Assembly (NCBI RefSeq): GCF_021730395.1
Contig: NW_026463224.1
Coordinates: 1-64,000 of the forward strand
Length of the DNA: 64,000 bases
Reading direction: 5' to 3'
DNA from: Mercenaria mercenaria
Lineage: Eukaryota > Mollusca > Bivalvia > Venerida > Veneridae
The position numbers were made by a program, and so were the translations under genes. Positions within the stretch are counted from its first letter, which is position 1; the number at the start of each line of letters is the position of its first letter. Below, piece after piece: positions 44,301 through 52,579 of the stretch. The notes below the pieces were generated by a model. That model had not been told where the DNA came from and made no database searches. It saw only the letters and a program-made list of their open reading frames with translations.

Positions 44301-46758
44301 TTGATTTTTGGGTATTTACTCTAGATTTAAATAATAATGTATTATACAGGTTCCCTGAACCTGTTTTTCACATTTAAAAAGTGATGCTCCTTTTTTGGAC
44401 TTTGTGTCCAACAGCTCTTGTTTTAAAATTATAATTACCCACAAAACAAAGTAACCCATTTATGGGTCTTCATGAAATTGATATGTTTAACTATAGGGCA
44501 GACCTTTACCCTTGATTTTGATATAAAAAAAGGGTACCAACAAACCATTACATGGTCCTTTGTATATAAAATTTATATGTTTTAAAATAAGGTATCTTTC
44601 AAAATATAGTCCGGTCTTTCAAAAAACAAACTTAGCAGGGAATATATAGTACCTAAATTTCCTTGTATTAGTTATCTACTTTTCTAGGAAGATGACCAAA
44701 TTCTTACATGTTTTAGGGAGAATACAAATCAGGCATTTTAATATGTATCATAGAGAATTCAAATTGATTTTATGCCCCAACTTTGTGTGGTGCATATAGA
44801 TTTGCCTTTGTCATCCATCCGTCCGTCCTTCCGAGAATGTTGTGTCGCGCCTAGCTCCAAAAGTATTTGACGTAGAGTCACAAAACTTCACAGGAATGTT
44901 GGTCAACATGTGAAGTTTTGCACCTGGGGTTTCACGTCTAGTTTTATTCAGTCGTGTAGGAGTTATGGCCCCTGACTTTGTAAAAATTGGTCATTTTAGT
45001 GTTGTGTTGCGCCTAGCTCCAAAAGTATTTAACATAGAGTCACAAAACTTTACAGGAATGTTGGTCAGCATGTGTAGTTGTGCACCTGGGGTTTCGCATC
45101 CCGAATTTATTCAGCCTTGTAGGAGGTTGGCCTCTGACTTAGTAAACAATTGGTCATTTTAATGTTGTGTCAGTGTAGTATTTGACCTAGAGTCACCAAA
45201 GTAGACAGGAATGTTAGTAAGCATGTGCAGTTGTGCAGTCATTCAGTCGCGTAGGAGTTATGGCCCCAGACTTAGTTAAAGATTTGTCATTTTAATGTTG
45301 TGTCACACGTAGTTCCAAAAGTATTTGACCTGGTTTCACCAAAGTTTACATGAATGTTGGTCAGCATGTGCAGTTGTGCACCTGGGGTTTCGCATCTGGA
45401 TTTATTCAGTATTGTAGGAGTTATGGCCCCTGACCTAGGAAAACATTTGTGTCCTTTTTCACATAGTGGGGGCATCTGTGTCCCATGGACACATTTCTAG
45501 TTATCTTTTTATATCCAGCCGAATAACCAACTGTCAGTGTCAGCTTTAAAGACAGAAGAAAAAGGTATTGTGTGAATTTTTGCATGCTTGTTACTACTTG
45601 TTTATCCAAAGCTAATGCATATACTGGATTGAAACTAAAGACACTTTAACATTTATGGAAATATTTTTATTTATGGAACAACAATTTGAATAGTCAAGCA
45701 CCACCTGTTGTATTAGGTTTACATTTCATTTCAAGTCTTTGTAAATCAATAAGGTGTAAATTTAAGGTGTATAAAGAATTCTAAAATCAACATATCAATA
45801 ATTTCTTCCATAATCTTAACTTGGAAAGTAATGGTTCAATAGACACACATGTACAGCTTATGGACTTGCAACACTTGCTGTCACAGAGAAATCATAGACA
45901 ATGAATGTGTAGATTGTAACCATGTTATGACCCTGTTAGGTTTAGAATATTCATATAAAAATTTCAAGCTGAATTGTAGAATGACTGATGACTTAACCAG
46001 GAATCTCCAAGAGGGCTTCCTTACCATAAATCTTGGTGCAGCTTTTCATTTCAACTTTGTAATATTTATATTGCAGCCTAGCTGCAGAGTACATTGAGCA
46101 GGTACTGGTAAAAGAAGCATTGCTTGCAGTCTTCCAGTCATACACTGGTTGCCAGTACCAGGAAGCTGACGCCGAGTGTTTGTTGGTGGTGAATAAATCA
46201 CAAAGAAAAGCAACTGTTGATGCAATTAATCTCTGTAAGTACTGGATCCCCCTTTTTGCAGTTTACAGTAATTCATTTTAATTTTATTCAACTCCGCTGA
46301 TATTCCTTTCAAACTCAGATTTTATACAGATATTTTTCAAGAACTGAATTATTGAAAATCAAAGCAAATGTCATTAACACTTACTGGCATATTAATTTGT
46401 CTGAAGAATTATTGTAAATAGTAAGTGGTAATAATTTTTATCATGTTCATCTGCCTTGCCTTATGAAATGACACTTTGAAATGGCAGGTGACTTATCATG
46501 CACATGTAGACATAATGGCCATGGCATAAAAATGATGTTATATAGGCTAAAGTGATAATACAGATGAATGTAGTACTGCTACTGTACTAGATGTGTGTTC
46601 GATTTTATCTACAGAGATGTTATAAACAAATTTTGAAAGGGACATTCACTAATTTCTGTGCAGCTTAAAGCAGTTCAGATCTTCACATTAATTTAAATAT
46701 ATTTTTGCATATTGCAGGTAGTAAAAAGAAGGAAGAACTGGAAAAGCGATTCCTTTGA
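35187..46758 (+). CDS. CARF-MULE-Ulp1-PHD multidomain gene, possibly decaying
   Basis: About fourteen exons read in one direction, nearly all with matching intron phases. In order they encode an N-terminal region and CARF/ALS2CR8 region (exons 1-6), the front half of a MULE-type DDE transposase core (exon 7), the C-terminal half of a Ulp1/C48 cysteine peptidase with QSDSFNCGVYC (exons 8-9), a PHD finger (exons 10-11), and an unassigned tail ending at TGA 46756-46758. CARF is a calcium-responsive DNA-binding factor in vertebrates. The MULE and Ulp1 parts suggest descent from, or capture of, transposon genes. An in-frame TAA (40350-40352), a frameshift near 41470, and absence of the transposase His region and the Ulp1 catalytic His/Asp region point to a pseudogene or to assembly errors. 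The product would be nuclear. Similar bivalve genes may exist in several copies; I cannot check that here. Confidence 0.75.
36011..36471. mobile_element. hAT MITE with perfect 8-bp target duplication
   Basis: Terminal inverted repeats TAGGGCTGTCA and TGACAGCCCTA bound a 461-bp non-coding element. A perfect 8-bp duplication, GAAAAAAC, flanks it (36003-36010 and 36472-36479). An 8-bp duplication with TAGGG-type ends is diagnostic of the hAT superfamily. Beyond the tips the ends also carry inverted CGATATCGAT-like subterminal motifs. No transposase is encoded. It lies in intron 1 of the CARF-like gene. Confidence 0.92.
36636..36805 (+). CDS. CARF-like gene exon 2
   Basis: It follows a T-rich tract and TATAG. 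Two leading bases complete the codon opened by exon 1, followed by 56 codons and a GTACCG donor (phase 0). The segment contains VYWEEKSSHTLPLEFDGVPF and VIIGSQVRECVNGPD, then a Lys/His-rich stretch. The EFDGVPF/GSQVRECVNGPD wording fits the N-terminal part of CARF family proteins. Confidence 0.75.
36990..37780 (+). repeat. ~157-169-bp tandem repeat, five copies, in intron 2
   Basis: Units begin with GTGTCCGGTCCATATCTTTG at 37009, 37166, 37328, 37485 and 37654. Each includes GACGACGTGTCGCGCGCAAG or a variant, and AAGGTCAAGGTCACACTTAG. It belongs to a widespread bivalve repeat style and is non-coding; a minus-strand frame at 37116-37451 is a by-product. Confidence 0.9.
37950..38066 (+). CDS. 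CARF-like gene exon 3
   Basis: Acceptor TTTGTTTAG, 39 codons, donor GTAATT, phase 0 at both ends. It holds KKRCLLQTTKKMNCSAAIHL and RYIVKFPEFK. The TKKxxCxAxIxxRxIxxFPEFK pattern is a conserved CARF segment. Confidence 0.8.
38335..38905 (+). repeat. Bivalve repeat (GTGTCGCGCCTAGCTCC family), copy in intron 3
   Basis: It opens CCCTCCACTTCGGGGTGGGG, contains GAGAATGTTGTGTCGCGCC and TAGAGTCACAAAACCTTACA, and ends GTGGGGGCATCTGTGTCACA and GACACATTTCTA. It is collinear with 44765-45505. A foreign stretch at about 38475-38665 interrupts it. Confidence 0.8.
39152..39295 (+). CDS. CARF-like gene exon 4
   Basis: Acceptor CATTACAG, 48 codons, donor GTAATA, phase 0. It encodes a basic helix (EWVRKKQGKELKEAMKRG) and VYVCFPSNEDHIGHLTEE. 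The FPS-x-x-D-H-x-GH element is typical of the CARF family. Confidence 0.8.
39460..39745 (+). mobile_element. Old SINE copy in intron 4
   Basis: This is a diverged version of the SINE at 23144-23436. It has a degraded tRNA head (GCTTAGTAGGGAGAG), then GTCTGAAATCATT, GGAGAAGTTAGCAGTTACTT and GTTAACTGCCC, and an AAACAAAC tail. No target duplication can be recognised. Confidence 0.7.
40212..40423 (+). CDS. CARF-like gene exon 5, with in-frame TAA
   Basis: Acceptor TTGTTTCAG, 70 codons plus two bases, donor GTAAGT. It encodes RVDKSIISKIHMLVGEGV, AEMKRHLSIF and RRFYPSNKDIRNHMYRA; the RRFYP-x(3)-DIRNH block is the CARF hallmark. TAA at 40350-40352 interrupts the frame just before that block. Because the downstream codons remain well conserved, the stop is either recent or a sequencing error. 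Confidence 0.8.
40512..40660 (+). mobile_element. SINE 3' fragment with internal duplication
   Basis: Two adjacent copies of TGTACAGAATGCAG(C/G)AACACTTGTT, each followed by a TAATCTG block, lead into a GAAAATGGCGTAATACCCAA and ACAAACAAAT tail. This corresponds to the 3' half of the SINE at 23144. It lies in intron 5. Confidence 0.6.
40721..40810 (+). CDS. CARF-like gene exon 6
   Basis: Acceptor GTATTACAG, one base completing the split codon, 29 codons, two trailing bases, and a weak GTTTGA donor. It encodes SSEDQENLLQCVNKWK and HYFFNP. The DQENL-x(4)-VxxW element follows RRFYP in CARF proteins, so exons 5 and 6 belong together. Confidence 0.8.
41221..41557 (+). CDS. CARF-like gene exon 7, MULE-type transposase core, frameshifted
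   Basis: Acceptor TTTGTTACAG, one base completing a Ser codon, donor GTACGC. The segment encodes FIFMHQTWWQQVLLRRYGNE, ICLLDSTYKTSKYDIPLFF (first catalytic Asp of MULE transposases, LLDSTYKT) and CVSTNVGYSIVGTFLI. After a one-base shift near 41470 it continues as QEWNVDWKPAYFMTDYDIKE and IAAIENTFP (second Asp, MTDYD). Both halves align to the same domain, so the shift is a real break or a sequence error. The following His and third acidic residue are not found before exon 8. Confidence 0.8.
41755..42055 (+). repeat. Bivalve repeat in intron 7
   Basis: It opens CATGCCCCCAAAGGTGG and contains ATCTCTGCCATC blocks twice, AATGAGAAGACATGTCGTGC and TTCAAGGTCAATGTCATAG. It is non-coding. It occupies the place where the missing transposase and peptidase exons of the CARF-like gene would be expected. 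Confidence 0.6.
42102..42305 (+). CDS. CARF-like gene exon 8, Ulp1/C48 active-site Cys segment
   Basis: The frame is open from about 42087, and the acceptor is probably the AG at 42100-42101. The donor is GTAAGT in phase 0. The exon encodes NNIVKEWIVPDP, a basic stretch, DDWSINTRPHT and QSDSFNCGVYCMM. QSD-x-x-NCGVYC is the glutamine and nucleophilic cysteine signature of Ulp1-like (C48) peptidases. The upstream His and Asp region of the fold is missing, so the peptidase is incomplete in this copy. Confidence 0.75.
42535..42895 (+). repeat. Bivalve repeat with short inverted ends in intron 8
   Basis: The ends ATGTCTCCCAC and GGGGGAGACAT are inverted to each other. Two inner blocks share TTTCACCTGTC/GACGAAACTTTAATTCAT and CTGCACAAA-type wording. 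It is MITE-like but no target duplication is certain. Confidence 0.6.
42936..43038 (+). CDS. CARF-like gene exon 9
   Basis: Acceptor TTTTTCAG, 34 codons plus one base, donor GTAAGA. It encodes FAERHLLSMNMTGIDNTDL and a basic helix (KMRKSVASRIMLFE). A FAE-type helix after the NCGVYC segment is usual for the C-terminus of Ulp1-like domains in transposon-linked proteins. Confidence 0.75.
43752..43807 (+). CDS. CARF-like gene exon 10, first half of PHD finger
   Basis: Acceptor ATTTACAG. Two bases complete a His codon, then 18 codons and a GTGAGC donor. It encodes YLTDCCPKCGFVIEDDHK, supplying the first C-x2-C pair of the finger. Confidence 0.75.
44192..44311 (+). CDS. CARF-like gene exon 11, second half of PHD finger
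   Basis: Acceptor TAATTGCAG, 40 codons, phase 0, weak GTATTT donor. It encodes MQCSKCHRWYHFKPYC and FVCRLCKVDFW. With exon 10 it gives C-x2-C, C-x2-C, WYH, C and C-x2-C, the PHD pattern, with the aromatic residue WY before the His. PHD fingers commonly read histone H3 tails. Confidence 0.8.
44765..45505 (+). repeat. Bivalve repeat (GTGTCGCGCCTAGCTCC family), second copy
   Basis: Collinear with 38335-38905. It holds four inner blocks each with TTGTGTCNCGCCTAGCTCC or a variant and AGGAGTTATGGCCCC, and ends GTGGGGGCATCTGTGTCCCA and GGACACATTTCTAGTT. It lies in the intron after the PHD exons. Confidence 0.8.
45519..45564 (+). CDS. CARF-like gene candidate exon 12
   Basis: Acceptor TTTTTATATCCAG, 15 codons (PNNQLSVSALKTEEK) plus one base, donor GTATTG. 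It starts in phase 0 and so fits exon 11. Its small size and its position at the edge of a repeat make the call tentative. Confidence 0.45.
45857..46050 (+). CDS. Possible exon with Cys-x2-Cys pairs
   Basis: After ACATGTACAG an open frame encodes WTCNTCCHREIIDNECVDC, two C-x2-C pairs that could form a small zinc ribbon, then a mixed sequence to about 46050. No clear donor is seen and the entry phase does not fit exon 12. It may be an exon of this gene or chance. Confidence 0.25.
46077..46234 (+). CDS. CARF-like gene penultimate exon
   Basis: Acceptor TTTATATTGCAG, one base, 52 codons, one base, donor GTAAGT. It encodes LAAEYIEQVLVKEALLAVFQ, YTGCQYQEADAECLLVV and KATVDAINL. I do not recognise the domain. 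Its phase fits the last exon exactly. Confidence 0.6.
46718..46758 (+). CDS. CARF-like gene last exon
   Basis: Acceptor ATATTGCAG. Two bases complete a Cys codon, then SKKKEELEKRFL and TGA. The short basic tail follows the penultimate exon in phase. Confidence 0.6.
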
Positions 46759-46884
46759 AAATTTGTTAGTAACGGCACTACAAGACTGTCTTATATTTTG
46801 AACTAAAAGTATAGTATAGTAGAAGAAAAGTCAAGCTATTGTTAGAATTTTAGATATTCGACAATATTAAATGTGCAGCATGCA

Positions 46885-47115
46885 TTTTAGCTCACCTAAG
46901 CGAAAAGCCCTGATCTCTTGATGTCCGTCTACAATTTCTAAAGAACTAAAATTCAAGGATAATCTGACAAGTCTTCTGAAAAACTGTTAGCATGGTTTTA
47001 AAAATATATATTTTAGAAATGATCTCAAGGTGGCCGTCTACCAAAATTGCATCAGATGTCCAGTACAAAAATGTGACCATCAGGGGTGGAGCTTTTTTTC
47101 AACCCAACAGCTGTA
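46885..47115 (+). repeat. Fragment of hairpin-ended bivalve repeat
   Basis: It opens TTTTAGCTCACCTAAGCGAA, then a GATGTCCGTC block and TTCTAAAGAACT. Only the left part is recognisable. It lies about 125 bases after the CARF-like stop codon, so it may be in the 3' UTR. Confidence 0.5.
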
Positions 47116-47219
47116 TTGTTAATTTAAAAAATGAGAAATGATCATTTGGTAGCTAATGACTATGCTATGAACTGTGTTGTTCTGCATAGTTGCAAAATAG
47201 TTTCATCATATTACCATAA

Positions 47220-48240
47220 TTTTATACGCTCGTTTGAAAAACGGGACGTATTATGGGAACACCCCTGGTCGGCGGTTGGGCTGGAGTCCACAGAATTTGT
47301 CCGGAGCATATCTTCCTCAGGCATGGAGGATTTTGATAAAACTTGGCACAGTTGTTCATCATTATGAAACGGAGCAAGAACCAGGTCCCTAGGTGTAAGG
47401 TCAAGGTCACATTTAGAGGTCAAAGGTCAAATTCAAGAATGACTGTCCAGAGCATTATCTTCTTCATGCATGGAGGGATTTTGATGTAACTTGGCACAAT
47501 TGTACACCATCATGAGACGAAGTGTCATGGGCAGGTCCCAGCTTTAGAATTACTTCCCTTTGTTGTTACTATAAATAGCTTGTTCACCATTATGAGACGG
47601 AGTGTCATGCACAAGAACCAGGTCCCTAGGTCTAAGGTCAAGGTCACACTTAGAGGTCAAAGGATACAAGAATGAAAACTTTGTCCGTAGCATTTCTTCT
47701 TCATGCATGGAGAGATTTTGATATAACCTGGCACAAATAATCACCACCATGAAACTGAGTGTCATGCGCAAGAACCAGGTCAAGGTCACACTTAGAGGCC
47801 AAAGGTACAAGAATGACTGTCTGAAGCATTTCTTCTTCATGCATGGAAGGATTTTGATGTAACTTGGCACAATTGTACACGATCATGAGACGAAGTGTCA
47901 TGCACAGGTCCCTGCTTTAGAATTACTTCCCCTTGTTGTTACTATAAATAGTTTAAATTGTAATTTTTTCATTACTAGTTGTAGGGAAAAATGGAGACCA
48001 CTTTTCTGTAGTATAACATGCATGTTACATCCAATTTTGTGGTGTATTTTGACCAATCTCTACCTGGTAAGGATTTTTGTGTGGACTTGCAAATTTATTT
48101 ATTTTTTTCTTTAAGATTAACTTCCCTTAGTTGTTACTATAAATAACTTATATTGTAACTTTTTTTTATAATTGACCATGTGGAAAAACCAAGACCACTT
48201 TTCTGTGGTACAACATAGATATGCAACATCATTAAAATCA
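47220..48240 (+). repeat. Bivalve repeat with tandem blocks (ACGGGACGTATTATGGGA family)
   Basis: It opens TATACGCTCGTTTGAAAAAC and GGGACGTATTATGGGAACACC. About four blocks follow, each with TTCATGCATGGAGGGATTTT, AACTTGGCACA and AGGTCAAGGTCACACTTAG or variants. It closes with two copies of a TTGTTGTTACTATAAATA block (about 47930 and 48130). Open frames on the minus strand here are by-products. Confidence 0.75.
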
Positions 48241-49024
48241 TAATTATGCAGTGTAATTATGTAATGCCTAACTTATCTTATTTAAAGATAAATGTTTGTG
48301 CAAAACAAGAATGGCACAACAGTTCCTGCATTATTTGTCTTTCTAATCTTTCATTTTTGCTTTTAAGACAAATATTTCATAGATTTCCTTATGAATAATG
48401 AGATAATACTTTAACATTTTCATTATGTGGTCTAATATTTTCGACTTTCGAGATTAGGTCATTATTAAAGTGAATATGTTAGAGCTAAATGAAAAACGAA
48501 ACTTACTTCATGCAGTTATAGTAGTTAAATATTTATGGACTATTCGAAACATTCAATATCGTTTCAAAGTCTGCATCATTGTGGACACAGTGCTTTCAAT
48601 AAGTTTGTAATGGTCAGTATTTATCAAGTGTTTTTGTATAAAAGAGTAGTAGTTTCTTCTTTTTAGGGGTTGCTGCTGATGTATTTATTTACATTCTGTG
48701 TTTCACTTAGAATACCCTGTAATGCAGTATCCAAAAGGACAATAATGAAAGTTCATTCTTCATTGATACATGAATGCAAATTTAGTAAAATATATTTTAC
48801 ACACATTTACTTAATACGAAAGAAAATAGTTGTATATTGAAAGCTATTACATGTAATATGTTTTACACTATTATTGTTGTTTTTGTATATTTAAAATGAA
48901 ATCATTGATTAGCTCTTAAACATTCAATATTAGCTATTATAAATTGCCATTTATCTCAATGTAAATTGCTTTTACACTTTATCGTTTCTCATTTCTTTTG
49001 TGATTGATAGATATGTTTTGTCTA
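48241..49024. other. AT-rich stretch, nothing recognised
   Basis: No gene or element identified. Confidence 0.4.
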
Positions 49025-49197
49025 TGTATTATATCTTAGTATAATTTTTATTATGATGTGAATTGTATGCTTCTCATCTGGATGGAATAAAAGATCTCTC
49101 TCTCTCTGTATTATATCTTAGTATAATTTTTATTATGTTGTGAATTGTATGCTTCTCATCTTGTTGGAATAAAAGATCTCTCTCTCTCTCTCTCTCT
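49025..49197 (+). repeat. 82-bp tandem duplication ending in (CT)n
   Basis: Two copies of TGTATTATATCTTAGTATAA, TTTTATTATG and TGAATTGTATGCTTCTCATC, each ending GGAATAAAAGATCTCTCTCT, with the microsatellite longer in the second copy. The offset is 82 bases. Confidence 0.85.
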
Positions 49198-49251
49198 AGA
49201 ACATTGCTTATACAGTGTTAGACTATAGAATATGATTTTAAATTATTTTAT

Positions 49252-50064
49252 TAGCTCACCTGAACCAACGGCTCATGGTGAGCTTTTGTGACCGCTCAAA
49301 GTGCGTCATCCGTCTGTCAACATTTTCTAAAAAAAATCTTACTGAAAACCACTGGGCAGAATTAAACCAAACTTCACAGATATGATCATTGGATGGCCCC
49401 CCTTTCAAAATTATTCAAAGAATTGAATTCCATGCAGAACTCTGGTTGCCATGGCATCTGGAAGGAAAAACTTTAAAATTCTTCTTGTCCAAACCCGCAA
49501 GGCGTAAAGCCGTAACATCATGATCTAATGGTCCTCTAGTAAGATTGTTCAAATTATAACCCTGGGGTGAAAAGAGGTCCTGCCCCGGGGGGTCTCAAGT
49601 TTTACAAAAATCTTGTCTGAAAGTTCAGAGCCTAGGTCTTTGATATTGGGTATGTAGCATTGCCTAGTGGATCTTGTACAAGATTGTTCAGATTATGTCC
49701 CTGGGGTGAAAATAGGCCCCGCCCTGGGGGTTACTTGTTATATGAGTTATATAAGAATAAATACTTCAAAAATTATCAAATCCTATTTCCTGAGTGCTTA
49801 ATCATAATTACCTGATGACCCCAACTGAATAGGGTTCACCTGACTGTGACCTTGACCTACTTCGTTGTTCTTTTAAGATACAGCCTTGAAGTTTGGATGA
49901 CATGTACAGTTTTTCACACCAATCTTAAAACTGACTTTCAGTGACTATGAATGTGACCTACAGGCCTACTTTCTAATATTTTAGCATCAGTTTGCCATTG
50001 TAAACATGTGGCTCATATAACTTAGGTGGGCGATTCAGGGTCATCATGACCCTCTTGTATTTAA
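49252..50064 (+). repeat. Hairpin-ended bivalve repeat, full length
   Basis: Left hairpin AGCTCACCTGAACC with CGGCTCATGGTGAGCT, then TTTTGTGACCGCTC. It closes with a diverged TTAGGTGGGCGATTC and AGGGTCATCATGACCCT plus CTTGT. It has the same ends as 5005-6950 but lacks the long internal tandem array. Confidence 0.8.
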
Positions 50065-50528
50065 ATAGACCTTAGCCTTGGTCAACTCTTCAAATAGTTT
50101 TCAAGGGCAAAAGATGATCAGTGTCTATGGAAGTTCAGTGTATTATGATAGTTACTGAAGAAGGTGAAAAGATGACCTAACTTTGATGAAAACATTGTAG
50201 CTGCTTTCGTTCTATGATAAAAATGCCTTCTCGAAAATGATTAATCTGATTGTTTTATAATTTTTACATTTGATAAGTTTTTACATTGACTTGAACTTTG
50301 CTTTAAACATTCGTTTGTTCTGAAAAAAAAACTGCTTTCCAGTATACCTGATCAATTTTGCTCATCTCTTTGTCTCGGTATTGAAATGTGAGCAATGGTT
50401 ATTGTAATCTCAGCAATTTCTTTTTATAAACATGTATGTATCATACTAATTTTTGGTGATCAAATTTGCAATAACATGCATATGGCCAGACATACTTTAG
50501 ATAATTTATCACTGAATATGTTTTGTTT
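50065..50528. other. AT-rich spacer between two repeats
   Basis: Nothing recognised. Confidence 0.4.
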
Positions 50529-52235
50529 TTAGCTCACCTGTCACATAGTGACAAGGTGAGCTTTTCTGATCATCCATCGTCCGTGCATCCGTCAACAATT
50601 TCTTGTGTGCACGATAGTGGTTTCATTCATGATTTTATTTTAACCAAACTTGCACACAACTTGTATCACCATAAGATCTCGGTTCCTTTCTTGAACTGGC
50701 CAGATCCCATTATGGGTTCCAGAGTTATGGCCCCTGAAAGGGCCGAAATTAGCTATTTTGACCTTGTCATGATTTGATTTTTACCAAACTTGCACAAAAC
50801 TTGTATCACCGCAAGATCTTGGTTCCTTTCTTGAACTGGCCAGATTCCATTATTGGTTCCAGAGTTATGGGACTTGAAAGGGACAGAATTACCTATTTTG
50901 ACCTTGTCTGCACAATAGCAGCTTCATTTATGATTTAAATTTAATCAGACTTGCACAAAACTTGTGTCACCATAAGATCTTGTTTCCTTTCTTGAACTGG
51001 ACAGATCCCGTTATGGGTTCCAGAGTTATGGCCCCTGAAAGGGCCAAAATTAGCTATTTTGACCTTGTCTGCAGAAGAGCAGCTTCATTTATAATTTTAT
51101 TTTAACCAAACTTGCACACAACTTGTATCACCATAAGATCTTGGTTCATTTCTTGAACTGACCAGATTCCATTATGGGTTCCAGGGTTATGGCCCCTGAA
51201 AGGGCCAAAATCAGCTATTTTGACCTTGTCTGCAGAAGAGCAGCTTCATTTATAATTTTATTTTAACCAAACTTGCACACAACTTGTATCACCATAAGAT
51301 CTTGGTTCATTTCTTGAACTGGCCAGATTCCATTATGGGTTCCAGAGTTATTGCCCCTGAAAGGGCCAAAATTAGCTATTTTGACCTTGTCTGCACAATA
51401 GCGGCTTCATTTATGATTTGAATTTAACCAAACTTGCACAAAACTTGTGTCACCATAAGATCTTGGTTCTTTTTTTGAACTGGGCAGATCCCATTATGGG
51501 TTCCAGAGTTATGGCCCCTGAAAGGGCCAAAATTAGCTATTTTGACTTTGTTTGCATAATAGCAGCTTTATTTATGATTTGATTTTAACCAAACTTGCAC
51601 ACAACTTGTATCACCACAAGATCTTTGTTCCTCTCTAGAACTGGCCAGATTCCATCATGGATTCCAGAGTTATAGCCCCTTAAATGTCCAAAATTGGCTA
51701 TTTTGGCTTTTGCAGCCATATAGAGACTTCATTTATGGTTTGATTTGATACAAACTTCCAAAATATCTTCAACAACAATAAATTTTGGATTCCATGATGA
51801 ACCTGCCAGATCCAATCGTAGGTTCCAGAGTTATTTTATATCTTATTACCTCCCCTGATTGTAATCAAAATGGATTTATACCAGTAAGTACTTATAGGAC
51901 TTATTTGAAATTTCATTATTGTCCTAAGTTGGACTGAGACAATCAGGGTAGATAACTATGGACTGATTTTATGTCAAACTACCTCCCTTTATTTCAAATT
52001 AAAATGGGTATATCACTAATGAAGATACTGATCTGAAATTTCATTTATGTCAACAGATGGACTTGGAAATCAGTGAAGACACATTGACTGAATTTATGAC
52101 AGATTACCTCTTTTATTATTTATCTAAATGAATACACCTTAGCAGCTTCTAATGAGACTGGTTTGAAACGATCATATCATTTTGAGCAATAGTACTCAGG
52201 TGAGCGACACAGGGCCATCATGGCCCTCTTGTTAT
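50529..52235 (+). repeat. Hairpin-ended bivalve repeat with ~165-bp internal array
   Basis: The left hairpin is AGCTCACCTGTCAC with AGTGACAAGGTGAGCT. The right end has ACTCAGGTGAGCGAC and the hairpin AGGGCCATCATGGCCCT plus CTTGT. The interior from about 50630 to 51800 has seven or so blocks of about 165 bases marked by ACCAAACTTGCACAAAACTT, CCATAAGATCTTGG and GGTTCCAGAGTTATGGCCCC. The ends match the family at 5005 and 49252, but the core is unrelated. Confidence 0.85.
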
Positions 52236-52424
52236 TATATTTCATTGCAGCGTTCATGTGTTAAAAGAAATTGTTTATAACAAGAAAAACATTATTAAAC
52301 ATATTTACAGGCAGAACGTATTTTGTGTTATTTCTGTACAGAATACATGTATTATCAATGTAATGTAATAGTATGTGAAGCCGCTTTCAATATGTCAACC
52401 TGGAAGACATTACATCAGACAAAG

Positions 52425-52550
52425 CCCTATGAAATTCCGTAGTACCTAAAGGGTAATGTCCTTGCTCCACTACTGTTCTTCGTATTTACCAAAGACACCC
52501 TAAGTAAAATCTTTGTAAAAATGTACAGTCAGATTGTTAGCTGCTGACAG
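52425..52550 (+). mobile_element. Short LINE reverse-transcriptase fragment
   Basis: A readable stretch KGNVLAPLLFFVFTKDTL followed by VKMY resembles the motif B to motif C interval of CR1-like reverse transcriptases (QGxVLxPLLFxxFxNDL). It abuts the left, diverged edge of the satellite. It is too short to classify. Confidence 0.4.
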
Positions 52551-52579
52551 TGAAAGGTTGCCTGTTTTTGTACATTAAT

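Noticed and set aside
47211-47901. Overlapping minus-strand frames of 62-106 codons
   Set aside because: All fall in the tandem blocks of a bivalve repeat and encode variants of the same repeated sequence.
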